This document shows, piece by piece, positions 25,067 to 32,866 of a stretch of DNA of 64,000 nucleotides. The number at the start of each line of letters is the position of its first letter. The stretch's first letter is position 1. The position numbers were made by a program, and so were the translations under genes. Where the stretch lies: assembly GCA_963590415.1 (NCBI GenBank), contig CAVAPB010000010.1:18661-82660 (forward strand), in the 5' to 3' direction. The DNA comes from Fimenecus sp963590415 (GTDB taxonomy: Bacteria > Bacillota > Clostridia > Oscillospirales > Acutalibacteraceae). The notes beneath the pieces were generated by a model, which did no database searches, was not told the origin of the DNA, and saw only the letters and a list, made by a program, of their open reading frames with translations.

Positions 25067-25773
25067 TATTTTTCAGCCTCCTTTTCTTCGCAATTTTCAC
25101 CTGCCGCAAGCTTTTCACAGCTTGCCGCCATCGGGCACGCCTTACAGCCGCCGAGAGTTGCTTTTTTACCGCCGCCCGCTTCGGCGAGCTTATTTGCACA
25201 AGCCATTACAATGCCGAATACGAAAAATCCGCCGGGAGCCAATACAAATATAGTCATAGGCGGTATGCTCTCGGGGAGAATTGCATGACCGAGCAAGGAG
25301 CCCGAACCGATAAGCTCTCTTATCGTGCCCATTATTGTGAGCGCACAGGTAAAGCCGACGCCCATTCCCAAGCCGTCGAGAGCAGAAGCCACAACGGAAT
25401 TTTTGCCTGCAAACGCCTCCGCTCTGCCGAGAATTATGCAGTTTACGACGATAAGCGGAAGATAAACGCCGAGCTGTTCGTCAAGCGAGGGTAGAAAGGC
25501 TTTTACAAGCATCTGCACTATTGTAACAAAGCCTGCGATAATTACTATATAGCAAGGTATTCTGACCTTTTGAGGAATTACCTTACGAAGCGCCGAAATA
25601 ACGATATTCGAGCACACAAGAACTATCATTGCCGAAAGCCCCATACCGATTGCACTCTCAAGCGAGGTTGTTGTCGCAAGCGTCGGACAGGTGCCGAGCA
25701 CCAGGCGCAAAACGGGATTTTCCTTGATTATGCCCTTTGTAAACTCATGCCCGAGAGATTTTTTGTCAGCCAT
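25066..25773 (-). CDS. rnfE: Rnf complex subunit E with Cys-rich tail
   Basis: Membrane subunit paired with RnfA. 235 residues: hydrophobic body with NPVLRLVLGTCPTLATTTSLESA near the N-terminus and LPLIVVNCIILGRAEAFA near 112, the paired conserved Cys positions. After the last helix (about residue 195) there is an extra C-terminal tail, Gly/Lys rich then CKACPMAASCEKLAAGENC, with four or more Cys. Such a tail is absent from proteobacterial RnfE and may bind a cluster or metal; I cannot say how common it is in relatives. The start overlaps rnfG by 8 bp. Confidence 0.96.
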   Translation of the reverse strand: MADKKSLGHEFTKGIIKENPVLRLVLGTCPTLATTTSLESAIGMGLSAMIVLVCSNIVISALRKVIPQKVRIPCYIVIIAGFVTIVQMLVKAFLPSLDEQLGVYLPLIVVNCIILGRAEAFAGKNSVVASALDGLGMGVGFTCALTIMGTIRELIGSGSLLGHAILPESIPPMTIFVLAPGGFFVFGIVMACANKLAEAGGGKKATLGGCKACPMAASCEKLAAGENCEEKEAEK

Positions 25774-26347
25774 TTACCTCACCCCCTGCCGTTTTGTAAA
25801 GCTCCAGAGCCGTATTGACAGCCGAGGCAACCGCCTTTGAGGTTATCGTCGCACCTGTCAGAGCCTGAATTTCGTTATCCTTGGGTTCTCCCGTCTTAAT
25901 GACGGAAATTTCCGAATTTTTATCCTTAAACTGATTTAAGAAGGACTCGTTTTTAGCGTTCATACCGAGACCCGCCGTCTCGCTTATCGAGAGAATGGCA
26001 ACACCCTTGACGCTGCCCGTCTTATCAACGCCGACCATAATATCTATGTCGCCGCCGTAGCCCTTTGCCGAGGTTAAGAAAACATAGCCTATTGTCTCAT
26101 CCGAGTCGGAAAGCCCCTCATAATAGGTATATTGCGTGCCGTCCTTTTCGACCGTTTTTTCATTCGAAAACTTTGCAGCGTCGCTTAAAACTACCTTTTT
26201 GGTGTTGTTCTGCGTTTCAACTGCAAGCTGTTCAATCTTCGGAGCGGTTATTTTGTTTGTTACCGCAAGAAGAGTTGTAACGACAAGGCAGATTATAAAA
26301 AGAGAAACGGCAGGAACTATAATTTCTTTTGCGCTGACCTTTTTCAT
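25766..26347 (-). CDS. rnfG: Rnf complex subunit G (covalent FMN)
   Basis: Carries a covalently bound FMN on a Thr, attached by ApbE, on the outer face of the membrane. 193 residues: one N-terminal membrane helix (about 8-30) and an FMN-binding domain. The flavinylation motif TGATITS lies near residue 168 in EIQALTGATITSKAVASAV, and the AILSISETAGLG segment near 123 is typical of the family. ATG start overlaps the rnfD stop by 4 bp. Confidence 0.96.
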   Translation of the reverse strand: MKKVSAKEIIVPAVSLFIICLVVTTLLAVTNKITAPKIEQLAVETQNNTKKVVLSDAAKFSNEKTVEKDGTQYTYYEGLSDSDETIGYVFLTSAKGYGGDIDIMVGVDKTGSVKGVAILSISETAGLGMNAKNESFLNQFKDKNSEISVIKTGEPKDNEIQALTGATITSKAVASAVNTALELYKTAGGEVNG

Positions 26348-27363
26348 TTTGCCGCCTCCTCTTTCTTCTTTTCCTCACCGGCAAAGCCGAACGGCTTCTG
26401 TGCCGTAAGGTTGTCAATGTGAGGAACAAGTATATTCATAAGAATAATCGAGAACGATACGCCCTCGGGGAGCGAGCCGAATATCCTGATAAGCGAGGTT
26501 ATTATGCCGCAGCCCACCGCATAGATTATCTTGCCCTTAAAGGTTATGGGCGAGGTCGTGTAATCGGTTGCCATAAATACCGCGCCGAGCAGAAGTCCGC
26601 CCGCCATAAGCTGATAAAGCACAAACGGGATATTACCCTTACCGACAATGAGCATAATTACCGCTACTGTACCGACATAGCAAAGCGGAATTGTCGGGGA
26701 AATTACCTTTCTTACGAACAGGTAAACCGCACCGAGTATTATTGCCGCCGCACAGGTTTCGCCCAAGCAGCCACCCCTTACGCCGAAGAACATCTTCGCA
26801 AGCTCGGGAAGCTCCGCACTGTTTAAGGTTTGTGCAATGCCGTCCGAATTATATTTGTCCGCAAACTGTGCCAAAGGCGTTGCCGTGGTAACCGCATCAA
26901 GCGTTTTGATTCTCCACGCAAACGGCTCGACATAGTTGTTTACATAGGTTGGGAACGAGGTCATAAGAACAATCCTGCCTGCCAACGCAGGGTTTACGAA
27001 GTTCTGACCTATTCCGCCGAAGAACTGCTTTACTACGATTATTGCAACCGCATCACCGACAATTACCATCCACAGCGGAATTGTCGAGGGCAGGTTAAAG
27101 GCAAGCAAAATGCCCGTTACAACCGCCGAAAGGTCGCCTATCGTATTATCCCTTTTCATAGCCTTACGGCTTAAAAACTCGAACAGAACGCAGAACACTG
27201 CGCTCGTTGCCGTGACAAGCAGCGTCCTTACGCCGAAAAGCACCACCGAAAGCACAAGCGCCGGCATAAGCGCAATTATCACATCGAGCATTATTCCTCT
27301 TGTGGTGTCAACGGTTCGTCTGTGCGGCGAAGCGCTGACAGTCAGTTTTTTCTCTTCGCTCAT
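26344..27363 (-). CDS. rnfD: Rnf complex subunit D (covalent FMN)
   Basis: Polytopic membrane subunit with a second covalent FMN. The start is MSEEKKLTVSASPHRR at 27363, whose ATGA overlaps the rnfC stop and follows GAGGGGGCGCAG; the longer frame from 27456 would run back through rnfC and is rejected. 339 residues with about eight membrane helices. SASPHRR is the conserved N-terminal motif, and TTATPLAQF near 165 is the FMN attachment site. The GQNFVNPALAGRIVLMTSFP segment near 130 is also typical. Confidence 0.96.
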   Translation of the reverse strand: MSEEKKLTVSASPHRRTVDTTRGIMLDVIIALMPALVLSVVLFGVRTLLVTATSAVFCVLFEFLSRKAMKRDNTIGDLSAVVTGILLAFNLPSTIPLWMVIVGDAVAIIVVKQFFGGIGQNFVNPALAGRIVLMTSFPTYVNNYVEPFAWRIKTLDAVTTATPLAQFADKYNSDGIAQTLNSAELPELAKMFFGVRGGCLGETCAAAIILGAVYLFVRKVISPTIPLCYVGTVAVIMLIVGKGNIPFVLYQLMAGGLLLGAVFMATDYTTSPITFKGKIIYAVGCGIITSLIRIFGSLPEGVSFSIILMNILVPHIDNLTAQKPFGFAGEEKKKEEAAK

Positions 27364-28694
27364 TTCTGCGCCCCCTCTCTTACTATCGCCTTGGCGTTTC
27401 TCATATACTGTACAAGCGGTCTGCCTGCAGGGCACGAATAAGCGCACGAGCCGCATTCCATACAGACCATTGCTCCGTATTTCTGAAGTGCGTCAATGTC
27501 CTTTACCTTGACAAAGCGTTCAATCTTCGTAGGCATAAGGCTCAACGGACAAGCCTTGGCGCATCTGCCGCAGGAGATACAGTCCGTCTCCTTTTTAATA
27601 CTTACATCCTTTTTGCCGAGGACGAGTATTGCATTGTTGCTTTTGAGCACGGGGGTGTGAGTGTCGATAATCGAAACGCCCATCATAGGTCCGCCCGCGA
27701 TTATCTTAACGGGTTCCTCTTTATATCCGCCGCAGCTGTTAATTATATAATCTATTTCCGTGCCGACGGGAACCCTTATGTTCTGCGGCTGTGCTATTGC
27801 CGAGCCATCAACGGTCATCGACCTTGAAACGAGCGGCTTGCCCGTTTTGCAATACCGTGACAGAAACGCCGCCGATGCCACATTCATAACGACGCAGCCG
27901 ACATCCGCGGGAAGCTTTCCGGGCGGAACCTTTCTGCCCGTTGCGGAGAGAACCATCATTTTCTCCGCTCCCTGCGGATATTTCGATTTTAGCGGCATAA
28001 CCTTGATTTCGTCGTTTTCATCCTCTTTTTCGGCTATTCTTTCAAGCACCTTGATAGCCTCTTTTTTATTGTCCTCAACGGCAATGATACACTTCTTAAA
28101 GCCGAGCATATCCTTGACAAGATGTACGCCGTTGAAAACATCCCACGAATTGTCGAGACATTCTCTGTAATCGACCGTGATGAACGGCTCGCACTCTGCG
28201 GCGTTGATTATAAGCGTATCAATACCTGCGTCGGGCTTAAAGCCAAGCTTTACATGAGTCGGGAAGCCTGCTCCGCCGAGTCCTACAAGTCCCGACGCTC
28301 TGACAGCCTTCAAAAAGTCCTCCCTCGTGTCGATATTCGGCACTTCAAGACCGTCATAGAGCGTGTTTTCGCCGTCGTTTTCGATAACAACCGCCTGAGT
28401 TTTCATACCCGTTGCGGTCCTTATCTCCTTTATTGCGGTTACCTTGCCCGACACGGACGAATGTATTGGCGCCGACACAAATTTATCCGTATCGCCTATG
28501 AGCTGACCCACCTTTACCTCGTCGCCGACCTTCACAACAGGCGTACAGGGTGCGCCTATATGCTGACTCATCGGAAGCGTAACAAACTCGGGCGCTTCAA
28601 TCCGTCTTACAGGCATATCCTTGGTGTTCTTGTCGTGTGAGACCTTCACTCCGCCCCGTACCTTTTTTACGGGTTTAATGATTTCAGAGTGCAT
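27360..28694 (-). CDS. rnfC: Rnf complex subunit C (NADH-binding)
   Basis: Peripheral subunit that exchanges electrons with NAD(H) through FMN and two 4Fe-4S clusters. 444 residues: N-terminal RnfC domain (VTLPMSQHIGAPCTPVVKVGDEVKVGQ near 38), nucleotide-binding Gly-rich GLVGLGGAGFPTHVKLG near 140, SLBB domain, and tandem cluster motifs CISCGRCAKACP near 372 and CMECGSCAYSCPAGRP near 411. All cluster Cys are present. It sits between the Gx transporter and rnfD. Confidence 0.97.
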   Translation of the reverse strand: MHSEIIKPVKKVRGGVKVSHDKNTKDMPVRRIEAPEFVTLPMSQHIGAPCTPVVKVGDEVKVGQLIGDTDKFVSAPIHSSVSGKVTAIKEIRTATGMKTQAVVIENDGENTLYDGLEVPNIDTREDFLKAVRASGLVGLGGAGFPTHVKLGFKPDAGIDTLIINAAECEPFITVDYRECLDNSWDVFNGVHLVKDMLGFKKCIIAVEDNKKEAIKVLERIAEKEDENDEIKVMPLKSKYPQGAEKMMVLSATGRKVPPGKLPADVGCVVMNVASAAFLSRYCKTGKPLVSRSMTVDGSAIAQPQNIRVPVGTEIDYIINSCGGYKEEPVKIIAGGPMMGVSIIDTHTPVLKSNNAILVLGKKDVSIKKETDCISCGRCAKACPLSLMPTKIERFVKVKDIDALQKYGAMVCMECGSCAYSCPAGRPLVQYMRNAKAIVREGAQK

Positions 28695-29222
28695 TTATTT
28701 TCCCCCTTTTTGAGTGATGGTTCGGGTTGCCTTTTCGAGAGCGGGCATAACCGCCCTCAAAACAGTTCCCGTAACGGCTCCCGTAACGGTGCCGCTTATA
28801 AGTAACACGGGCGCATATCCCAGCATGGATAAATTGCCCGCAGTTATAATCGCAACAATGAGCTGACCGAAATTATGCATGAGCGCACAGATAATTCCGA
28901 TTGCCATATATCCCGTTTTCTTTGAAAACTTAAAGAGCAGATACATTGTAACGGTGCTCAGCACACCGCCGCAAAGGCTCATAAAAAATGCGGTAACGCC
29001 CCTTGTAACGCCTGCGAACAGCGCTTTTACAAGAGTTATCGACATAGCGCTCGCAAGCCCCATTGACGAGGCGGCAAACATAGTCGCAATATTCGAAAAT
29101 CCCGGCTTTGACCCCGGCGGCATAAACGCCGCAGTCGGGATAAGACTTTCTAAATAAGAAAGCGTCAGCGCAACGGCGGAGAGCACGCCGAACAATGCAA
29201 TTTTGTAAGTGCTTTTTTTCAT
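28695..29222 (-). CDS. Gx transporter family / heptaprenyl diphosphate synthase component I-like membrane protein
   Basis: Small polytopic membrane protein of the family annotated as Gx transporter or heptaprenyl diphosphate synthase component I. 175 residues with about five helices; conserved features include ALSYLESLIPTAAFMPPGSKPGFSN and the Gly-rich MSLCGGVLSTVTMYLLF. Genes of this type are commonly found beside NusG-II and ApbE genes in Clostridia Rnf operons. The prenyl-synthase name is doubtful for this neighbourhood; a role in supplying flavin or other cofactor is possible but unproven. It abuts rnfC directly. Confidence 0.82.
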   Translation of the reverse strand: MKKSTYKIALFGVLSAVALTLSYLESLIPTAAFMPPGSKPGFSNIATMFAASSMGLASAMSITLVKALFAGVTRGVTAFFMSLCGGVLSTVTMYLLFKFSKKTGYMAIGIICALMHNFGQLIVAIITAGNLSMLGYAPVLLISGTVTGAVTGTVLRAVMPALEKATRTITQKGGK

Positions 29223-29223
29223 A

Positions 29224-29589
29224 TCAGTAGGTTACGGCGTCAAAAGCCGACTTTTCTCCCTTTACCGTAAGTACAGTTTTGTTAGGCAGACACGCCGCAA
29301 CATCGCCCGTGTTTTTAAGCTTGCCGCTCTTTATACAGGTTTTGTCCTTACAGTTGCTTTCGAGGAAATACGCTTCGCCGTTTTCGATTTTTATTTCAAT
29401 TCCGTTATCAAGCGTTATTTCGTTATCCGCCGAAAGCCTTTCGCTGTACACGGTCTCCCCGTCAACGGTTACAACGGCGTATTTTTCTCCCGCATTTTTG
29501 ATTTTCGGTATTAAAACGGAAATGATAATAAGCACGCCTATTGCCGCAAGCAGTATCAAATCACGGCGAAAAATCAGTTTCCTTTCCAT
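29224..29589 (-). CDS. NusG domain II-like membrane-anchored protein
   Basis: Short protein (121 residues) with an N-terminal membrane anchor (about 10-30) and a single NusG-II-like beta domain. The family is typical of Rnf or ApbE loci; the fold is shared with a NusG insert, but it is not a transcription factor. Motifs include the Cys pair in CKDKTCIKSGKL near 83 and ACLPNKTVLTVKG near 102. I use MERKLIFRR at 29589; the in-frame extension to 29784 overlaps apbE and has no ribosome site. Function unknown, presumably extracytoplasmic. Confidence 0.82.
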   Translation of the reverse strand: MERKLIFRRDLILLAAIGVLIIISVLIPKIKNAGEKYAVVTVDGETVYSERLSADNEITLDNGIEIKIENGEAYFLESNCKDKTCIKSGKLKNTGDVAACLPNKTVLTVKGEKSAFDAVTY

Positions 29590-29590
29590 A

Positions 29591-30619
29591 TCATTCCACC
29601 GTAAAATCACTGTTGGTAAGGGTGAAGGAGTCCTTGAGTCCGTCCGAAACGCTGACGGTTTTGTCCGAATACACAAACACTGCGCTTGCATTGTATTTCT
29701 GCAAAATGGGATACGAAGCCGCTTCGCCGACAATAAAGCAAACGGTTGAAAGGGCGTCGCTCTCAAGACCCGAATGTGCCACAACCGTTACCGAGCACAG
29801 CCCGTTGTCCGCAGGTTCTCCGGTTGTGAGGTTGAGAAGATGATGATATGTTACGCCGTCCTTTTCGAAGGTCTTTTCATAGCTTCCCGAAGTGGAAACA
29901 AAGCAGGACGATAGCGAGAGCGTGGCAAATGTGTCGTTGACATCTCCGAACGGATTGCGTATACCGACAGTAAAATTATCCTTGCCCGACGGAGAACCGT
30001 AAAGAGCAAGACTTCCGCCGACAGACACCACCGCGCCGTCGATTCCCTCGTGTGAGAGCAGAATATCCACCGCCTTATCGCAAGCCGCGCCCTTGCCGAC
30101 CGCGCCAAGGTTCAAAATCTGTCCCTGTGCCGCCTTAACCGTAAGGTTATTTCGGTCAAGAGACAGGGTTGAGTCGTCGCACAATGCAACAGCCGATTTT
30201 ATATCGCTGTCGCTCGGGACATTGAAATTATCCGTATCGAAGCCCCACAGCTCGGTCAGTGCTCCCGAGGTTACCGCCGCCTTTTTGCCCGAGAGAGAAA
30301 AAATCTCCTTTGAACTCTCAAGCACATCAAAAAGCTCACGGCTTACCGTTACGCCGTCGGCAATGCTGCGATTAACGGAATAAAGCTCCGCCGCTTCATC
30401 GTTCTTTGAATATATCTTGTCAACCCGAGAAATTTCGTCTGTAACGGCAGAACATACGCTCTGACCCGCCTCGGAATCGGAGCAATAGGTCTTAACGCTT
30501 ACCACGCTGCCCATGGCGAACGAAGACGCCTCCTGCGTTTTTCCCTTCCCCGAGCAAGAAGAAAAAGCGAATGCAATTGCAAAAACGATAAGAAAAACGG
30601 CAATTCTCTTTATCTTCAT
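29591..30619 (-). CDS. apbE: FAD:protein FMN transferase (ApbE), lipoprotein
   Basis: Transfers FMN from FAD to Thr residues of RnfD and RnfG on the outer membrane face. 342 residues: lipoprotein signal (KIKRIAVFLIVFAIAFAFSSC, acylated Cys near 22), then the ApbE domain with FAMGSVVSVKTYC near 37, ILNLGAVGKGAACDKAVDILL near 170, VSVGGSLALYG near 200, and YHHLLNLTTGEPADNGLCSVTVVA near 250 (Mg/FAD-binding region). The ATG at 30619 is preferred to the GTG at 30625. First gene of the Rnf operon, which makes sense because the pump cannot work without flavinylation. Confidence 0.94.
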   Translation of the reverse strand: MKIKRIAVFLIVFAIAFAFSSCSGKGKTQEASSFAMGSVVSVKTYCSDSEAGQSVCSAVTDEISRVDKIYSKNDEAAELYSVNRSIADGVTVSRELFDVLESSKEIFSLSGKKAAVTSGALTELWGFDTDNFNVPSDSDIKSAVALCDDSTLSLDRNNLTVKAAQGQILNLGAVGKGAACDKAVDILLSHEGIDGAVVSVGGSLALYGSPSGKDNFTVGIRNPFGDVNDTFATLSLSSCFVSTSGSYEKTFEKDGVTYHHLLNLTTGEPADNGLCSVTVVAHSGLESDALSTVCFIVGEAASYPILQKYNASAVFVYSDKTVSVSDGLKDSFTLTNSDFTVE

Positions 30620-30657
30620 ACGCACACCCGCTTTTAGAATTATAATATATTATATTG

Positions 30658-30686
30658 ATTATATTATAAATTTAACAAATGTTCAA
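30658..30686 (-). promoter_or_regulatory. Promoter of the apbE-rnf operon
   Basis: Minus strand TTGAAC (30681-30686), 17-nt spacer, TATAAT (30658-30663). The Rex-like operator begins 4 bp upstream of the -35. Confidence 0.8.
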
Positions 30687-30689
30687 GAA

Positions 30690-30707
30690 TTGTTATATAA
30701 ATAACAA
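30690..30707. promoter_or_regulatory. Rex-like operator between Rnf and ADH genes
   Basis: TTGTTATATAAATAACAA: half sites TTGTTA and TAACAA with a 6-bp AT spacer, matching the Rex consensus. Rex represses fermentation and electron-transfer genes when NADH/NAD+ is low. The site lies between the divergent Rnf operon and the Fe-alcohol dehydrogenase, both NAD(H)-linked. Confidence 0.72.
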
Positions 30708-30725
30708 TAATGTTGTCCTATACTG

Positions 30726-30755
30726 TTGTATGCTCCTGCGGTTTTATGTTAAAAT
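30726..30755 (+). promoter_or_regulatory. Candidate promoter of the Fe-ADH gene
   Basis: TTGTAT (30726-30731), 18-nt spacer, TAAAAT (30750-30755). Weak -35; the start codon is only 18 bp beyond the -10. Confidence 0.35.
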
Positions 30756-30772
30756 TGATATGAGGTGAAATT

Positions 30773-31900
30773 ATGTTTTCAGATTACTATATGCCCGTTC
30801 GGGTACTTTCAGGCAAAGACGCAGTTCTTGTGAATAAGACGGTCTTTACCAAATACGGTTCAAAATGTCTTATAGTATGCGGCAAAAGCTCTGCCGCTTC
30901 AAGCGGCGCGCTTGACGACATTAAAAAGGTATTAAATGAATGTGAAGTCGAATGCACGGTTTTCGACTCGGTAACGCAAAATCCCCGCACTGCCGACTGT
31001 CTGAACGCAGGTCAGGTCGCAAGGGATTTCGGCGTGGAATATATAATAGGTATCGGCGGAGGCAGTCAGCTTGACGCCGCAAAGGCAATAGCCGTCTATG
31101 CGGCAAACAAATTTCTGTCGGCTGACGGTATATATTCGGAGGAGTCGATGCTTCCTCCTCTGCCCGTAATTCTTGTCGGCACAACCTCTGGCACGGGAAG
31201 TGAGGTTACGGGAATTTCCGTGCTCACAAACGAGAGCGGAAGAAAAAAGAGTGTCAGCGGCGAAAACTATTATGCGAAGGTTTCCTTCGCAGACCCGAAG
31301 TACACCTATTCAATGCCCTTTGGGGTTACTGTTTCAACGGCAATCGACGCCTTTTGCCACGCAGTCGAAAGTATGCTGTCCAATAAGGCGGGCGAGCAAT
31401 CGAAAATGTGCTCCGTGCGTGCCGTTGCCCCGTTGTGGAAGGCTATAACCGAAATGCACGCTTCAAACGAATTGCCCGACAAGGCGACAAGGGACGAGCT
31501 GTACTCCTGCTCGCTTTTTGCCGGTCTTGCGATAAATTCCACGGGCACCTGCTATCCGCACACGCTCGGCTATACGCTTACGGAGGATTACGGCTTGCCG
31601 CACGGAAAGGCTTGCGCCGTGTTTTTGCCGTCGTTTGTAAAGCGTGCGCTTGAATATAAAAACGCCGAGGTTGCGAAATTTCTTTCAATGATAAATATGA
31701 ATTATCCCGAATTTGAACGCACGGTGTTTTCCATAGTTGATATTAAGGATATTTCAATGACAAAAGAACAGATTAACTCCTACTGCGAGCGTTGGCAAAG
31801 CGTTAAAAACTTTATAAACTCTCCGGGCGGATTTACCGCGGCTGACGCAAAAGCTGTTCTCTCGGAGCTTTTCTTAAAAAAAGAAGGTGAGGAAAACTGA
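30773..31900 (+). CDS. Iron-containing alcohol dehydrogenase family protein
   Basis: Group III (Fe-dependent) NAD(P)-linked dehydrogenase acting on an alcohol, diol or similar substrate. 375 residues: N-terminal dinucleotide domain with the Gly-rich GIGGGSQLDAAKAIA near 95 and GTTSGTGSEVTGISVLTN near 140; C-terminal metal domain with DAFCHAVESM (Asp and His ligands) near 196 and HTLGYTLTEDYGLPHGKACAVFLP near 260 (two further His). Metal ligands look complete. It overlaps the PfkB kinase start (TGATG). A Rex-like operator lies upstream, so NADH control is plausible. The substrate is unknown; a sugar-alcohol or aldehyde role is suggested by the neighbouring kinase. Confidence 0.9.
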   Translation: MFSDYYMPVRVLSGKDAVLVNKTVFTKYGSKCLIVCGKSSAASSGALDDIKKVLNECEVECTVFDSVTQNPRTADCLNAGQVARDFGVEYIIGIGGGSQLDAAKAIAVYAANKFLSADGIYSEESMLPPLPVILVGTTSGTGSEVTGISVLTNESGRKKSVSGENYYAKVSFADPKYTYSMPFGVTVSTAIDAFCHAVESMLSNKAGEQSKMCSVRAVAPLWKAITEMHASNELPDKATRDELYSCSLFAGLAINSTGTCYPHTLGYTLTEDYGLPHGKACAVFLPSFVKRALEYKNAEVAKFLSMINMNYPEFERTVFSIVDIKDISMTKEQINSYCERWQSVKNFINSPGGFTAADAKAVLSELFLKKEGEEN

Positions 31901-32802
31901 TGTCATTTATAGCGGGAAACGGAAAAACAAACACGGACATTTTATATGCGGGACTCGCAAGGCTTCCCGAGGTCGGGGAAGAATTGTACTCAGAGGGCTT
32001 TGCCTTAAAGCTCGGAGGCGGCGTACCCGGCACTATGGTAAACATTGCAAGGCTCGGCATACCGACAAAAATATCAACCTGGCTGTCGGACGATATGTTT
32101 TCGCAGTTTTGTTTCAGCGAATTCAAAAGAAGCGGTTGTCAAGTTGAAAACCTTTACACAGAAAACGGCAGCTTGCCGCTCAATATAACCTCGGCTATGA
32201 TAACGCCCGAGGACAGAACCTTTGTAACCTACGGCCCCGAGCCCGAATACAACGATTATGAGCTCGAAATGATATACAAATCAAGCACGGGTGCAAAGAT
32301 AGTCGAGATACAGAACGGCTGTCTTGAGGTATATAAAAAGCTTAAAAGTGAAGGTACGCTGCTTGTTCTCGATACCGGATATACCGATGATATGAGCTTT
32401 GAGATGTATAAGGATTATATTGAGCTTGCCGACTACTACACCCCGAACCAAAAGGAGGCGGCAAAAATCACGGGTAAGAGCGACCCGAGGGAAGCGATTA
32501 AATTCCTTTCCCAATACTTTGAAAAGCCGATTGTAAAGCTTGACAAGGACGGCTGTATGGGTATGGAAAACGGAGAAATTTTCACGGTGCCGAGCATTGA
32601 CGAATTTGTCAGAGTGGATTCTACCGGTGCGGGCGACGCTTTCCTTGCGGGGCTTATGTACGGACTTTTTTATGATTATTCTTTCAAAGACTGTATAACC
32701 CTCGGCAACCTCACGGGCGGAAAATGCGTTACGGGCGTAGGCTGTCTTACGGAGTATTTCAGGGAAAACGAATTGCTTGAAAAGCTCAAGCAGTACAGAT
32801 AA
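31900..32802 (+). CDS. PfkB-family carbohydrate kinase
   Basis: Ribokinase-fold sugar or nucleoside kinase. 300 residues. Signature 1 is GFALKLGGGVPGTMVNIARLG near 28-48 and signature 2 is RVDSTGAGDAFLAGLMYGLF near 243-262, with the catalytic Asp in GAGD. YYTPNQKEAAKITG near 182 is the usual substrate-lid region. Coupled to the upstream dehydrogenase by a TGATG overlap, so the pair may oxidise or reduce and then phosphorylate the same carbon source. The exact sugar cannot be told. Confidence 0.9.
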   Translation: MSFIAGNGKTNTDILYAGLARLPEVGEELYSEGFALKLGGGVPGTMVNIARLGIPTKISTWLSDDMFSQFCFSEFKRSGCQVENLYTENGSLPLNITSAMITPEDRTFVTYGPEPEYNDYELEMIYKSSTGAKIVEIQNGCLEVYKKLKSEGTLLVLDTGYTDDMSFEMYKDYIELADYYTPNQKEAAKITGKSDPREAIKFLSQYFEKPIVKLDKDGCMGMENGEIFTVPSIDEFVRVDSTGAGDAFLAGLMYGLFYDYSFKDCITLGNLTGGKCVTGVGCLTEYFRENELLEKLKQYR

Positions 32803-32817
32803 ATAGAATAAGACAGC

Positions 32818-32846
32818 AAAAAAGCGAGCCGAGCTCGCTTTTTTTA
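32818..32846. terminator. Bidirectional terminator
   Basis: Stem AAAGCGAGC / GCTCGCTTT (32821-32841) with T runs on both strands. It serves the kinase (+) and the NhaC-type transporter (-). Confidence 0.92.
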
Positions 32847-32866
32847 TTATGCTGTTATTTGTCAGT

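Noticed and set aside
27364..27456. N-terminal extension of rnfD
   Set aside because: It would overlap the end of rnfC by about 95 bp; the coupled ATGA start at 27363 matches family N-termini.
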